Shown: positions 33,540 to 45,045 of the stretch, piece after piece
Layout of the letters: every line of letters starts with the position of its first letter
Numbering within the stretch: position 1 is the first letter of the stretch
Source: Tricholoma matsutake
Taxonomy: Eukaryota > Basidiomycota > Agaricomycetes > Agaricales > Tricholomataceae
Length of the DNA stretch: 64,000 nucleotides
Direction of reading: 5' to 3'
Assembly: GCA_026075535.2 (NCBI GenBank)
Contig: AP026542.1
Location: 1,426,001-1,490,000 of the forward strand
Notes under the pieces: model-generated
The model's database searches: none
Told to the model about the DNA's origin: nothing
The model's input: only the letters and a program-made list of their open reading frames with translations
Position numbers and translations under genes: made by a program

Positions 33540-34370
33540 TCAGTGACCACCAGCGGCAATTAGTGTACAAGTCTAAGAGCTATGGGAATGATCAGCGCGA
33601 CGTTGTCTTCTCTGGTGCCCATCACTCCAATGTACTGTTTTAGCATATATTCTGCACCGGTCATTCGCTTTGCTCTTGACTTGGATGCTTATCGCCACCA
33701 GTGACTTTATCACTACTGGCACCGGTCTCTGCAATGTACTGATTTTGCATATTTCCTTATCCTCCCACATTCCTACAGCATACAGCATGTCACCATTCCT
33801 GCGTTTGTTATCCATATTGTAGTGCACAGCGGCTGCAATTAGTATACAAGTCTTTTAAGAGCTATGTGAATGACCAGTGCCGCCTTTACCTTTTCCGGCG
33901 CCAAGAGATACAGTTCGGAAATAGCTGACTGCCACACAAGTGACAGTTGCTCTCCAGCCAGTGTCAGGATTAATCTACATCGACTCTGATTGCACATTAC
34001 TACTGTCTTTGACTAATGATTGTTCTCTTTTGTTATGTGCTTGTGTATATCCCTACCGGCACCGGTCACTACAATGTACTGTTTTAGGATATATTCTTTA
34101 TGATTTGTAATAGCAGCAGTAATTCAAGTCCTGTATGCTATAGTTGTGTGGGCCCATACTGTTTTCCTTTTACTGTCATGGGCCCACCCGATCATTCCAT
34201 CAAGCATATCATTTGTATGGGCCCATTTCCCTGTATTATTTTTGGATGGGCCAATACACATTTTCGTAGCTCATGGGGTTCTACAATAACTGGCGCCGGT
34301 CATTCACTTAGCTCTTGACCTTGGATGCTTATCGCCACAAGTGACTTTATCACTACCGGTGCCGGTCACT
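33540..34370. repeat. Subterminal repeat array at KDZ right end
   Basis: The block TTGGATGCTTATCGCCACNA then GTGACTTTATCACTA occurs at about 33680-33715 and again at 34320-34360 in the same orientation. An inverted, diverged copy is at 25045-25090. CCGGTCACTACAATGTACTG or variants occurs near 33625, 33725, 34065 and 34365. Such arrays are typical transposase-binding regions of large DNA transposons. Confidence 0.7.
33917..34048 (-). repeat. KDZ element right inverted arm
   Basis: Inverse partner of 24855-24987. The pair sets the element orientation and limits. Confidence 0.85.
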
Positions 34371-34379
34371 ACAATGTTT

Positions 34380-36514
34380 ATCCTTTCCTACATAGACGAC
34401 TTGTTAAGTGTCAAGGTGCTCCCTAACCTGATTCTGCACATCCTCCCAGTAAGCCAACAATTTCCTGTCCTTCTGAAGTTGGGCATCATTTTCTCGGACC
34501 GTCTCAGTCATCCTTTTCCATGTCGAATGCAGGTCATCGAAGATCTTCATCATTAATTGTATTTCAGCCAGGTCACCGGCGGCATATGGGACCGGCCGTA
34601 GGTCTTGCCAGGTGAACTGGATCTGATGAAACTTAAGATAAATTAACAGACAACAACATGTTACTCACCTGTGGCTGATGAACCACCAGGAAGTTGTGTG
34701 GAGCGAATGGGTATGAGTCATAGTTCTCCGGATTGTTCTGTTTACTCCACCAAGAATTGATATAGCTATTGACAATATGGGTGGGGTCATCAGCATCAAC
34801 CTTCAAGTACCTTTGTATCACTGGAATGTATTCTAGTTCCAGAAAATCTTTGCCCTCAGGTTCATTGCGTTCCAAGCACCCCGAAGTCCCATCCTGTACC
34901 ATCTTTATGGTTTCCATGATGAGCAGGGGAGTGTATGGAGCACTGCCACCCATAGAGGCATAAATTCCAGTGGCCATCAAGAATTCCTTCTAAGTTGGTA
35001 TTGGTGATCAGATAATTGGCAATCACAATATGTTCACTTACAGTCTCAAAAAATAGGCTAGACACCCACCCCAACTGTGACTCTTCGTAGTCTTCATCAT
35101 TATCTACTGCAAGGATCCATGCAGTGATTGCAGCATGGAGACGTGACGTTCCATACAACAGCACTTCCTGTCCATGTGCTAGATCATTCCATGCTGGTAG
35201 TAGTCCTGTAGTACTCTCTCAAATGCTGAGATCATGAGCTACCTGTTGAGCAGTGATGGCCTGCTCATGGAACTCAGTAGGTTTGACTGTAGGGTGAGGG
35301 TTCTCTAGGAAATCGGCGTTCCTCTGATGCTCGACTTCTATTTGATTCAATGCGGTAGCGAATTCGCCAGCAGTAACAGGGTCAGGTTTATATGGCCAGC
35401 GAGGCACAGATTTGAGGTTTGTATAGCAGGATATCATAACTTCAATGCAGTTGTAGATACAGAATGTTTGGACGATTAAGTAATCAATGAACAAAATTAT
35501 CATCGGCACCAGGAACAAGCACCAACGATAAGTCCGTATGGGCCGATGTCTATAGGAAAACCAGTGGTGGGCCAATACGATTGTTCCCTGTCAAATGGAA
35601 TCATCGCATGGGCCCATGTATATGTGGTAAGCAGTTCAAACTCTTAACTACACCCTCTGTCAAGTCAGTAAAATTGTGCACTCATACCTCCGGATTCTGG
35701 CCCCAACATTGGGACATTTGTATATCTAACCATAATCTATAGCAGGACATCACATCGGTGTCTAAAACAATCGACTAGTGTGGCATGTCCTGGCACTGCA
35801 TGCATCCAACTGTATCTGCTGTGACCCGATGCCATATGCATCCAACCGCCGATACCTGCTGACCTGCTGCTGCACTTTTTCCTACCAAACCTACGATGAT
35901 CATTGGCACCAGGAACCAGCACCAACAATATGTCCATATAGGCCAATGTCTATAAGAAAACCAGTGGTGGGCCAATACGATTGTGCAGTATCACACGCAT
36001 TGCATGGGCCCATGTATATGTGGTAACATGTAGTAAAATGATGACCATGCTAGCCAGCACCGTGATTCAGATGTTGCTGCCACCGAGAATTCTTCAGTGA
36101 AGCTGTATACTGGGCCCACATGGATGCATCACACCCTGGGCCCACACGAGTCTTTCCTGACGTGGGCCCAATCCACTACTGACGGATCTATTGTCATTTT
36201 GCAGAAATCCACTGAATGGATATACCGTTGTTTTTTACTGAACAGTGTGTTAAGTTGACAGGGCTGGAAGGTGGGTTTTGGAGCCATTCAAGAACATCTG
36301 GTGTGAGATGACCATCATCCAGAGAGGCTGTTTTCAATGCCTGGATGTAGTCAAGTGCAGTCTTGATGTTCCCTAGGGTAGCAGATTCACAAAGCTCATC
36401 AAGGTCTAGATTGGAACTGGGAGGGCCACTAGCCCTGGTTTCATCGACATCCATTGCATTGGTAGCCAATAAACCTGGATCTGGCTCAACCCTATCCATG
36501 TTGCAGTGATTCAC
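34380..36514 (-). CDS. Possible second KDZ-accessory-type gene, fragmented
   Basis: Open pieces on the minus strand. 36194-36514 begins MNHCNMDRVEPDPGLLATNA and contains LDELCESATLGNIKTALDYI. 35219-35450 has PVTAGEFATALNQIEVEHQR. 34862-35164 has SRLHAAITAWILAVDNDEDY. 34633-34980 has FLELEYIPVIQRYLKVD and SYPFAPHNFLVVHQP. 34400-34620 has further helices. The style (a YPF-x-HNF block after a Trp-rich segment) resembles proteins that accompany KDZ transposases. Frames do not join cleanly because a 130-bp duplication and GGGCCCA-rich spacers interrupt them. It may belong to the neighbouring element or to a second, overlapping one. Confidence 0.35.
35499..36026. repeat. 130-bp direct repeat pair, 400 bp apart
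   Basis: Copies at 35499-35630 and 35899-36026 share GGCACCAGGAAC, AAAACCAGTGGTGGGCCAAT and GGGCCCATGTATATGTGGTA. The copies differ by about 15 percent. GGGCCCA motifs recur at 34145, 34205, 36110 and 36135. Confidence 0.75.
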
Positions 36515-37634
36515 ATCCTAGAGATTCCATTTTCAACATCAAGGTAAAGATTGTAAGGAGATAACAGACATTGTTCTGATCCAAAGGACAAGATGCACCT
36601 GGCATCTGCGAGGTACCTAGGTCCTTCCATTACTATGCTTCAGCACAAAGGCAGGAACCATGTTATAGAGCTTGTACCTGGTTGACAAAGGTCTGATCCA
36701 AAGGAGAGGATGCACCTGGTATCTGCGAATTACTTGAGGCCTACTGGTATACTGTGAGTATGAAAAGAGGCAATTAGATGACTTTTTGTTCTCACCTCTT
36801 CAGAATCTCTGGCTCTAGCCTCATTATACAATACACTTGTATCAATGTCATCATAAAATGTGGGATGAATTTGATTCTGTGACATCTGTGGTGCAGGATG
36901 AGATGCAGCTGTGATATATGCAGTGAATTCAGGTGAAAAGTTAGAAGCATCATCATGATATGAGCTGTGTCATAAACAGGTTTGCTTGGAGACTTCCTTT
37001 CCTCCTCTGCAATAGGCTTCACAATTACAGTGCATCTGGTACTTGAAGTTCCCATTGTCAGAGTGCTATATAGAGAGTAGCCTGAGGGTGTGCAACATTG
37101 AAATGTGCAACTTGAAGCAATGTTACAAATGATCAAAATCTTTATCTTATCTAATATCTTATCAGCTCACTCAAGGGGGTGGCAGAATGGGAATCTCAAA
37201 CTGTGGGTAGGGGGGGGGAGGGTCCTGCCAGAGGCTGAAAAAAAAATTATGACCCATGTAAAAGTGACGTAGAATGGTTTCATTGAATCAAATAGCAATA
37301 ATGTGCAAACATTGTAATCATGGGAATAATAAAGTGCCAGGCATTTCTGACATCTAGACATCTGTTGATGTCTACAGTTTGTCCCTGCAATTGTGGTTCT
37401 GTGTTCCGATGTATAGTATATGTTGAGAAATGTTGATGGGTTGATGATATATGCTAATTTCTCATGGTATAAACAATTTTCCCTATGTAGATTGATGTAA
37501 CATGATTTCATCAGATTTGGGCAGACTCAATTTCACTGGGCTTGATTAGTTGCATAGTGACGAGACTGTTCCTCTTTCAACTGCTGATTGCGCCTCAATT
37601 GAATTCTCGCTTGTGTAAGCTTCCAGGGCTTCTA
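36515..37634. other. No gene recognised; short repeats and a G-tract
   Basis: An imperfect repeat CTGATCCAAAGGA...GATGCACCTGG occurs near 36575 and 36692. A G-tract lies at 37205-37222. Minus frames at 36792-37136 and 37167-37511 have no recognisable domain. Confidence 0.4.
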
Positions 37635-38206
37635 TGGTGCCAATCACTTACACACTGCTACTTTTGTGCAATTGCCAATCTGGCTGCCCAAAAAATAAAA
37701 AACTTTAGCCCTAAAAACACAGTCAGGAACTATTTTTAAGCACATTTGAGGTTGAGTAAATAGTGTGAAAATTTTGACGTGGATTGAGTACTACTGTATG
37801 ACCAAATAACCTTGCAAATGCCAGAAACAGGCATAATGAACTTGAAGCAATAATTGGATTTTGTTATTCACACCATAGTTCATCATGAAATTTCTCTTCC
37901 AGGTTTTGTGATATCAGTATTATGTTAATACAACCTCTTCAAAACACATATAAGAGTGGTTATACAAGAGGGATAAGAACTACCCCTTTTTTCGCGAGTT
38001 GTAGAGGTAAAAATGTAACCACCTGCCAAACTGAAGTCTGCTCAAGAAATTTTCTCACTCAGTTTTGAAGCTAATAAGAAACCCTCAATACAATATCTTC
38101 TTATCACTAAAAGGAGTGTTTCTACAAGAGGAATAAGAAAATGGTTGTTTTTTGGAGGACCAGAAAAGTTTGTACAAAAGTAGTGGTGTGTAAGTGATCG
38201 CCACCA
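37635..38206. mobile_element. TA-flanked MITE, Tc1/mariner-type (572 bp)
   Basis: Imperfect inverted ends of about 36 bp: TGGTGCCAATCACTTACAC on the left, TGGTGGCGATCACTTACAC read inward on the right. The dinucleotide TA directly flanks both ends (37633-37634 and 38207-38208). No coding content. The ends lie 470 bp upstream of the phosphatase start codon. Confidence 0.75.
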
Positions 38207-38675
38207 TATACTTCTACTTTCACACGTACCCTCACGTACATGATGCGAAAAATCAAGACATGAGGCAGAAACGCCCCCTCCGTCAACCCTGCATGATATA
38301 CTTATCACGCAATCCCGATCCACATTTTGTAGAGGCCCTAACGGTTCTGCGCAATGCTCTAACCTTCACGATCTCAACGTTCAACGTTCAACTTGCGTTC
38401 AACCCTGCAATTTCATAGTGCTCTAGAGTCTGTGGTGCGCACATTAAATCTACGGATTGTGATGGCCGATCGGTCACTATGACTGTCATGCATGTCATGG
38501 GGCGATCCTTACGAGAAAGCTTTGGCAAAAGAAGATCTCGTTGGAACCACGCATGATCGTAGCGTCTAGCACGTGACGTGTCTAGAGTGGCTCCTATTTA
38601 TTTACCTACAAAAGCCGACGTCGTGACGTTCTCCTTTTCTACAGTTATACTTGAGACTTTCATTTTGCTGCTACG

Positions 38676-39357
38676 ATGGATCTCGAAGACATTATGTTGT
38701 TCGGTGAGCCCAACGCAGATGAGATTGTCAAAGGCCAAATCTTCATTGGAAAGTAAGCATCACATCCTATTTCATCGCTTACGATCCACAATATCCATAA
38801 CGCACTTCTAGCGTCACCGGAGCTCAGTCTCATAAGCTGCGCAAGGAGTTGGGAATAACACATATTTTGTCTGTGTGTGGCGAATACACTTCAACTGGGG
38901 ACAACCACCTAGTCATACCTATAGAGGATGTACCCTGCGTCGACATCCTTGCCCACTTATGCCGGGCATGTCAGTTCATAGAGGATGCCCTGCAGCAAGG
39001 CGGGAGGATCCTGGTTCATTGCGCTGTGGGGATATCTAGAAGCCCAACGGTCGTTGCTGCGTACTGTAAGTACCGTTTAGTATTATATGGTCTATCAGCC
39101 ACTCAGGTTAAGTCAATTACTAACCTGCAGTGATGAAAACGAGGAAAATGGGCCACTTAAATGCGATACGCTTTATAAAAGCTAGTGAGTTGCATCCCCC
39201 TATTACGAGTCGTATTCTCGCTCCTGACAAGGAATTCCACTCGACGGCAGAACGGCCAATAGTCTGTCCCAATCACGGCTTCGTCAGGCAGCTCGAGGTC
39301 TTTGGTCACTGCGATTACGACCCACCTCCCTCCCAAGCATCACGGCAGGTCGAGTAG
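38676..39357 (+). CDS. Dual-specificity protein phosphatase, three exons, intact
   Basis: Removes phosphate from Tyr and Ser/Thr of target proteins. Exons 38676-38752, 38812-39065 and 39131-39357 join in frame across two GT-AG introns of 59 and 65 bp and give 185 residues. The start MDLEDIMLFGEPNADEIVKG is followed by IFIGKNVTGAQ, as is usual for small DUSPs. The catalytic loop VHCAVGISRSPTVVAAY fits HCx5RS, and the general acid is probably the Asp in PIEDVPCVDI. The C-terminal part LNAIRFIKAS is the helix after the loop. There are no stops, and CG dinucleotides are common, unlike the surrounding element DNA. A TATTTATT box at 38595-38602 may be the promoter. This is a host gene; its substrate cannot be told from sequence. 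Confidence 0.93.
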
Positions 39358-40057
39358 TGTATTCGCGGCCTCGATGAGCCCGATCATTACATTAGATAGC
39401 GTGGTGCTCAGGTCAAAGTCAGAGTTTCAGGTATAAATAAGTGTGAACGGTTCGCCAGGACACCAGAAGATATAATATCGTTTGTGTCAGGAAGCGTTGC
39501 TATGAGGATATTGTCTATTATACTATTACAGCTAGGTCATTGAGAACAGCAAGGGGGTGTCGGCACCCGAATCCCGCACATCAGGTGGGGGTCCGGAGGA
39601 CCCGTCTTTAATAGGTGCACTGGTGTACTACTAGTAAATCAAGTGTAAATACCCAGCTGATAAGAGAGGAAGAATGGGAAAATTACAGAAGAGCCTTCAG
39701 TGCACAAGGTCACGGTAGCAGACACTGAAGGTGTATAGGAGGTGTGATGACTGAGGGAGTTGATCACACAGGTCATGAAACACCTTGTCCACTCATTCAC
39801 TCGAGTTTGACATGATGACATCTGGTTGATGATTTTGATCCAGGGAGTTACCCAAAATAGGCCAACACATGATGGGAAACTACCATATATAGAAGGACAG
39901 GGAGGGGGGGGGAGGGGGGGTCCTGGATGGCCTCTTATGAAAAATTATAAGTGGATGTCTAAAATTCGTGGCCTGTCACCCCCTTGGAGAACAGATTTGG
40001 CATGTACCAGTGTAAATATATTCATCACTGAACATTTTTGCTGAGAAAGAGGAGGCA
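39358..40057. other. 3' flank of phosphatase gene, no further gene
   Basis: CG-rich up to about 39610, then AT-rich. A G-tract at 39899-39920 is followed by GTCCTGG and a TGAAAAATTATAA block, similar to the surroundings of the G-tract at 37205. No coding feature is recognised. Confidence 0.4.
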
Positions 40058-40269
40058 GTTTTTAGTAGTGATGTTCCAGCCTGGCTTGGCCTGAAAGCCC
40101 CGGCTTTGGCTTGGCCTGAGGCAGCTTTGGCTTTCTAAAACCCCAGGCCAGGCCAAAGCCATCAACCAGGGCTTGGCTCCAGCTTGGCCTGGCCTAGGCC
40201 ATGGCTTTTGTATGTAAAATGTTGATTTTTTGTTGTCTACAGGTCGGCTGATGATAATATGGGAAGCCA

Positions 40270-43200
40270 CTAAGCTACTCAGACCAATACATTGTCTCCT
40301 CATCCTCATCCTCATCCTCAATCAGTAGCCCATCCCACAAAAACTCTTCAACATCTGACTCCTCAAGGTCTCCTGAGTCCCCTCTGGCTCCCGCATCCTC
40401 CAGCTCTTGGTCGCTAGTTTCCTCTGCTTCTGATATCAATGATGGTGCAGGTTCTCAAAAAAGTAAATCATGCCGGATTGCGCACTTGATACACTGCAGG
40501 GCCTCCACAATGTCACCCTTGAGACGACTGCGCCATTTTGATATTGTAATCCCACCCTGCGAGAATGCGTGTTCGCTTAAAATGGATGACGACATAATCA
40601 CCAGATAGTCCCATGCGAGGGAGCCCCATGCAGGATGATAGCGCTATGAGTTGTACTGTGAGCTTGTATTAGTTGCTTGTCCAAATATTCAATCCGGAAT
40701 GCTTACACCCCACCACTGGATTGCTGTCCAGCCTTCTGGCACTTGCTTGAGAACATCCATATAGGCATGGTAATCATGGAGCCATGGCCATTGAGGGTCA
40801 TCTGGTACATCCAGCCTTGTATCTGCCACTGTCTCTTCTTTGTCATCACTAAGTTCTCAAAGCAGAGCATGAAGTCCCTTGTCCTTTCTTGATGGTGCAG
40901 ATGGCCTCATCATAGAACGACTGCTCAATCGTAGCCACTGATCTTTGAACTAAGAACAATTAGCACCTAGATGTAAGAGTGGACTTGAGCATACCTCCTC
41001 CTTGACACATTCCAGGACATCCTCATGGAGATCTGCAGACCAGTGCTTCTTGAAATATCCCATTTTCTCCTTTGGGTTGAGAACTAGAAATATGTCAGTG
41101 ATGGGTGACAGGGCGAGGACAAAAATTTGTACTCATGGACATGATGTATGCAGGGGACTCTGTAGTTTTCTCATAGTACTCATCAATCTTCTCACATGCA
41201 GCGCAAAGGGCAGGGGAAAACGGCTCATATTTTGGACAGTCGGCATGACTGGACCATGCCCTGTAAAGGGCTTCGAGCACTTGAATGGCCAGATGAAGAT
41301 TTAGAACATTGTCAGATGAGAATGCTTGTTGAGCATTATTGGCATGCTAAGGAGTGTCAGGCTTTGATTTGTAGGTGAAAGAGTAGACATACACTGAGCA
41401 ATCCAAGGAAGGTGTTGACCCACAACCATTCTTCACTTGTGAGCTTGAGCTCGTGTATCTTATCACATTTTGCAGAGTCTTGTTCTTCCCAACGAAGCTC
41501 ATCAACAAAAGCATCAACGCACTATGGAAAACAAATGATGAACACAGATCTTCATTTGGAACTTGCTATGCACATTCTTTTTTCTTTCAGCATGATCAAG
41601 CATCAAATATGTCAATGACCACCGCACCTTCATATCAAGTATAAGTTGAGCTGGATGCCCATTATTTGCCTTAACCTGAATAGTTCTCCACATTTCTTTT
41701 CACTTTGATGATGAGCATTCCTGACCAGGGGTGAGCAATAATATTTTTCTCAGGGGAAGTACTGATATGTATCTTGACTACAATTGCTCTTACCAACCCC
41801 ACCTCATCGCAGGATGTTGGTATATGTGCATCTGGCTGCTTTGGGTCGAAATGCAGTGACTTGCTATAGGTTGAGATGAGCATCTGCGTTGCCAGATTGA
41901 TTACATGCACAAGACAGCTGTTGTTTGTGAGTAACTGAGATCAGTAAGTTTGTGGATCAATGCACTTGATTTTTCTCTTCCTCCAATTGTACTTCTTGCC
42001 CATAGTAGTCTTCAGTCATGTGGCAAATTCCTTCATCATGGTTGGGTTGTTGCTTGCATTGTCGCAAGTGACATGGCCAACCTTCGTGGTGGAGGATAAG
42101 CCTGGTGGGACATCGACAACATTGCTTCACTTACCTTATGCTCAATTCCCACTCGTCTGACAATCTTGAATAAAGCCTGGCCAAGCCATTCGCCATTGTG
42201 TGCGTTGTTGAGCCATGTGAAACTGATTAGAGCACTCTTGAGTTCCCATTTTCCAGGTGTTGACTCTTCAATCCAGTGTGCTGTGACTGCAAAATAGCCA
42301 TCTGCATTTCCTGCCTGCCATGCATCACACGTTAAACTGACTTCGCCTTGAACAGTCGGACCCTGGGAAATGATGAGAAAAGAATGAAAAATCAACAGAA
42401 CACATACATTGAGTTGGGTTTTCAATGTTGTAAGGTGATTCTTGAACATGCGCATGATTTCCACCTGAGTTGCCTTCCAACCTTGAATCTTGACACCATT
42501 TGGGGCACAAGAAGCAACATCAATCAACTCCTTGAACTTAGGATGTTCAAGGGCTTGGATTGGCTGTGAAGAAAGGCAATGAAACAGGAGATTTAGTTGC
42601 AGGAATGGATTCCTTACCTGATCCATAGCCACAAGCCACTCCACCACTACTCGATGGAAGAGCTTATCTGAGTAGGGGATGACCCGCTAGAGAGCTTCTT
42701 CTCTCTAAGATTGCAATCCAAAGTATGTGTCACCTCTTCTGCAGCTGCCTTCTGCTTCTTGATGTCTCCAGGAAGCTTTGATGAAAAGTTGGCACCCTTT
42801 GCCCAGTTGTGATACTTGCCATGTATGGGGGGAAGGTTCAGAAATTGAAAACAAAAACACAAACATTATGCACTGCATGGCATGCCTCGAGATGGTGTTG
42901 CAAAGTTGTGACTTCATCAACAAGACTCTTATTGCCCCTGGACATCATGTCAGTATACATGACAAAATGTTGATGCAAGAACTCACAGGCATATTTTGCA
43001 CATACGATACTTTTTTGACTTCCCACCGACTTCTTTGACAACAGCAGTACAAAAAAAATTATCCACGTCTTGCTGCTTATCTTCACGTGTAGATGAATTG
43101 TCACTGACTGGCTGGACATCCACATCCATGAGTAACCCATTTGCATTGACAGCCTGTGGATTTCCAAGGGTCGCACTTTTCTTTTTATGTGAAAGAATAT

Positions 43201-43687
43201 CAGAAAAGTAGTCGGTTAAGTCGACGAACATCGAACATCATGATTCAGAAAAACCATACCCTTGTCATGTATATCCCCCTCAGCATCTGTCATGTCAATG
43301 TCATCAACTGTAACTGATGTTGCACACATTCTCTTTGCCTTTGACATTGTTGCTGTGGCATACCTCTTTTTGGCTGTAAAGAATGCACTGAAGTGAGAAA
43401 GTATGCTTAGGACACAAAGACATCATACGTGGTGCTGGCTGATTGACAATTTCATCTTCAGCATCACTGTCATTGTCAGCAATGGAAGAGATGTTACACT
43501 TCTTTTGTGGAGTTGGCACTGCACTAGCTGAGGAGGGCGCATTTGGGTCGGCACCCACCATTGAAGAAGGAGGGTCATTCTTGTCAGCTTGTTGGGAGTG
43601 GAAATCCTGGACAGCTTTGCGCTGGAAGGAAAATTGAGGTGTCTCACTGTTGGCAGTGTCCTTGAGCTTCACCATGAGGTTGAGCAT
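40270..43687 (-). pseudogene. hAT transposase (BED finger to dimerisation domain)
   Basis: Order on the minus strand. Acidic N-terminal piece (43304-43687, SIADNDSDAEDEIVNQPAP). BED-type finger with YRMCKIC and TTLQHHLEACH (42890-43010). KLPGDIKKQKAAAEE (about 42750). DNA-binding/linker region PIQALEHPKFKELIDVA (42500-42560). Catalytic block SLTCDAWQAGNADGYFAVTA with HWIEES (42250-42350). Middle part with YSKSLHFDPKQPDAHIP (41780-41900). C-terminal hAT dimerisation region with AFSQGGITISKWRSRLKGDI (40500-40640) and an acidic end. Order and motifs match basidiomycete hAT transposases. Several frameshifts and stops lie between the blocks, some of which may be introns. Confidence 0.88.
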
Positions 43688-43746
43688 TCATGCTGGGCGA
43701 GGTATGTCCACTTGTCTAATAATCCATCAATATAGATAGCAAATGA

Positions 43747-44420
43747 TCATTTAGGTATGCACTGGAGATGTTGCAGCTCTGCTACAAGACGTTGCAGTTT
43801 GAGCTCAATGAGATCCAGGGGAAAATTGGTCCAGTTGATTTTTGAAAGGTAAGATACCACAAGACCCATTCTGAGTTTGCCCTGGCAGACATGGTGAAGG
43901 CAGCCACCAGAATCATGGCAATCCTCCCCAAACAACGCATCAAATTGGTGGTTGAAAGTCTCATGTGGAGTATCACCTTCCTTAGTGTTCATAACAGACC
44001 AGATTTTATCATCTTTGGATCCCTTTGGTACGGCATCTGACAATGAGCTTGAGAGAGCACTGATGTCCTTGACAAGTTGTTTGATGATTTCTGGAGTGCA
44101 CATTTCAGGTACAGAAGAGGCGATTGAACAGTGTATGGCATGAGTTGAGGCAAAAATGGGAAACGAGCATTGGGCACATGGTTGTCATAAATATTTGAGA
44201 GACAGGTCACAAAGGGTTACATTGTACATGTACTTGAGCAAAAAGGAAGACTTGGGGAAGGACAGATAGGCGAATGAGGAGCCTGGCAGTGGGTGGACAA
44301 AAAGTGACAGCGAATGAAGATGGATGTGTCCATGCAAAGTTGATAAATTAAAGTTTGATGATGCAGTGATTACCCAAGCCATAAATTTCTGCAACAACTC
44401 AGACAAATGTTCCTCCATTG
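43747..44420 (-). CDS. Second open frame of hAT element, unknown function
   Basis: The main piece (43747-44103) begins MCTPEIIKQLVKDISALSSS and contains DDKIWSVMNTKEGDTPHETF, NHQFDALFGEDCHD and LDLIELKLQRLVAELQHLQ. An upstream piece (44185-44418) starts MEEHLSELLQKF. The fold looks helical and soluble. I recall similar short proteins linked to this hAT type in other agaricomycetes, but no function is known. It lies upstream of the transposase on the same strand, so it could be an N-terminal exon or a separate gene. Confidence 0.5.
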
Positions 44421-44527
44421 CTCACAAAAGCCGCAGCCTGATGGCCTGGCTTTGGCTTTTCAGGATGCCAGGCTGGGCCATGCACATCACTAGTTTTTAG
44501 TAGTAACACTTCAAGTTCAGTGACAAG

Positions 44528-45045
44528 TAGTGCTGCTGCAGTTCAGTTCAGGTTCAAGGAGGGTTTGAACTGAGAACTGAATACAAGTTCACAGGAGTGC
44601 TGTGACAGTTCACACAGCTGGAATGATGATGAAATTTGTGACTGAATGGATGAGTCAGTTGATGTGTGGGTTTTCAACCACTGATCCCATGGTTGCACCT
44701 GAAATGCGACCTCAACTTGATTATGTGCAAGATGGAAGTTGCATGCCTGAGCCAAACAAACTCAAAGTGCGGCCACCGATGCACAGTGGCACATCAAAAT
44801 TCCCGGTGGTGAGCATAAACCCTGATCCAACCCTGAATACATCACCACAAAGCACTTTCCTGGTCCCTTACAGGTAACTTCCTTCGACACAAGTTGATTG
44901 GTTCACAAAACTTTGGCTTTGCCTGAACCCTGAACTGAACTTCCTGTTACTTTCAGTTCAGTTCAGCAAAACCATTGAACTTTGAACTGAACTTCAGTCC
45001 AGTTCTGAAAGGTTCAGGTTCAAATTTTGGTTCTGAACAGCACTA
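44528..45045. mobile_element. hAT-type MITE, family 3 (518 bp)
   Basis: Exact 8-bp duplication GTGACAAG at 44520-44527 and 45046-45053. Ends TAGTGCTGCTGCAGTTCAGT and, read inward, TAGTGCTGTTCAGAACC. Subterminal TTCAGTTCAG repeats. It starts only 27 bp after the target duplication of the previous element. No coding. Confidence 0.93.

Larger units (their letters stand above)
24855..34048 (-). mobile_element. KDZ-superfamily DNA transposon (about 9.2 kb)
   Basis: Bounded by inverted arms 24855-24987 and 33917-34048, about 130 bp with high identity (GGAAATAGCTGACTGCCACA matches exactly in inverse). It holds a KDZ transposase (29607-33261) and an accessory gene (25384-28561), both on the minus strand. 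Subterminal motifs continue inside both arms. A clear target duplication was not found, and related subterminal repeats extend beyond the right arm to 34370, so the true right end may lie further out. Confidence 0.75.
40066..44492 (-). mobile_element. hAT transposon with transposase gene (4427 bp)
   Basis: Exact 8-bp duplication GTTTTTAG at 40058-40065 and 44493-44500. Ends TAGTGATGTTCCAGCCTGGC and, read inward, TAGTGATGTGCATGGCCCAG. Subterminal DNA is rich in GGCCTGGC and AAAGCC motifs. It carries a transposase (minus strand) and a second open frame near the right end. It is probably the autonomous type, now inactive. Confidence 0.92.

Noticed and set aside
24855..34048. A TET/JBP dioxygenase gene inside the KDZ element
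   Set aside because: Such genes accompany some basidiomycete KDZ elements. I looked for an iron-binding HxD...H pattern in a fitting context and saw none in the accessory frames.
39540..39610. A GC-rich, possibly structured stretch (GGTGTCGGCACCCGAATCC) considered as a tRNA-like gene
   Set aside because: No cloverleaf with proper arms and anticodon loop could be drawn.
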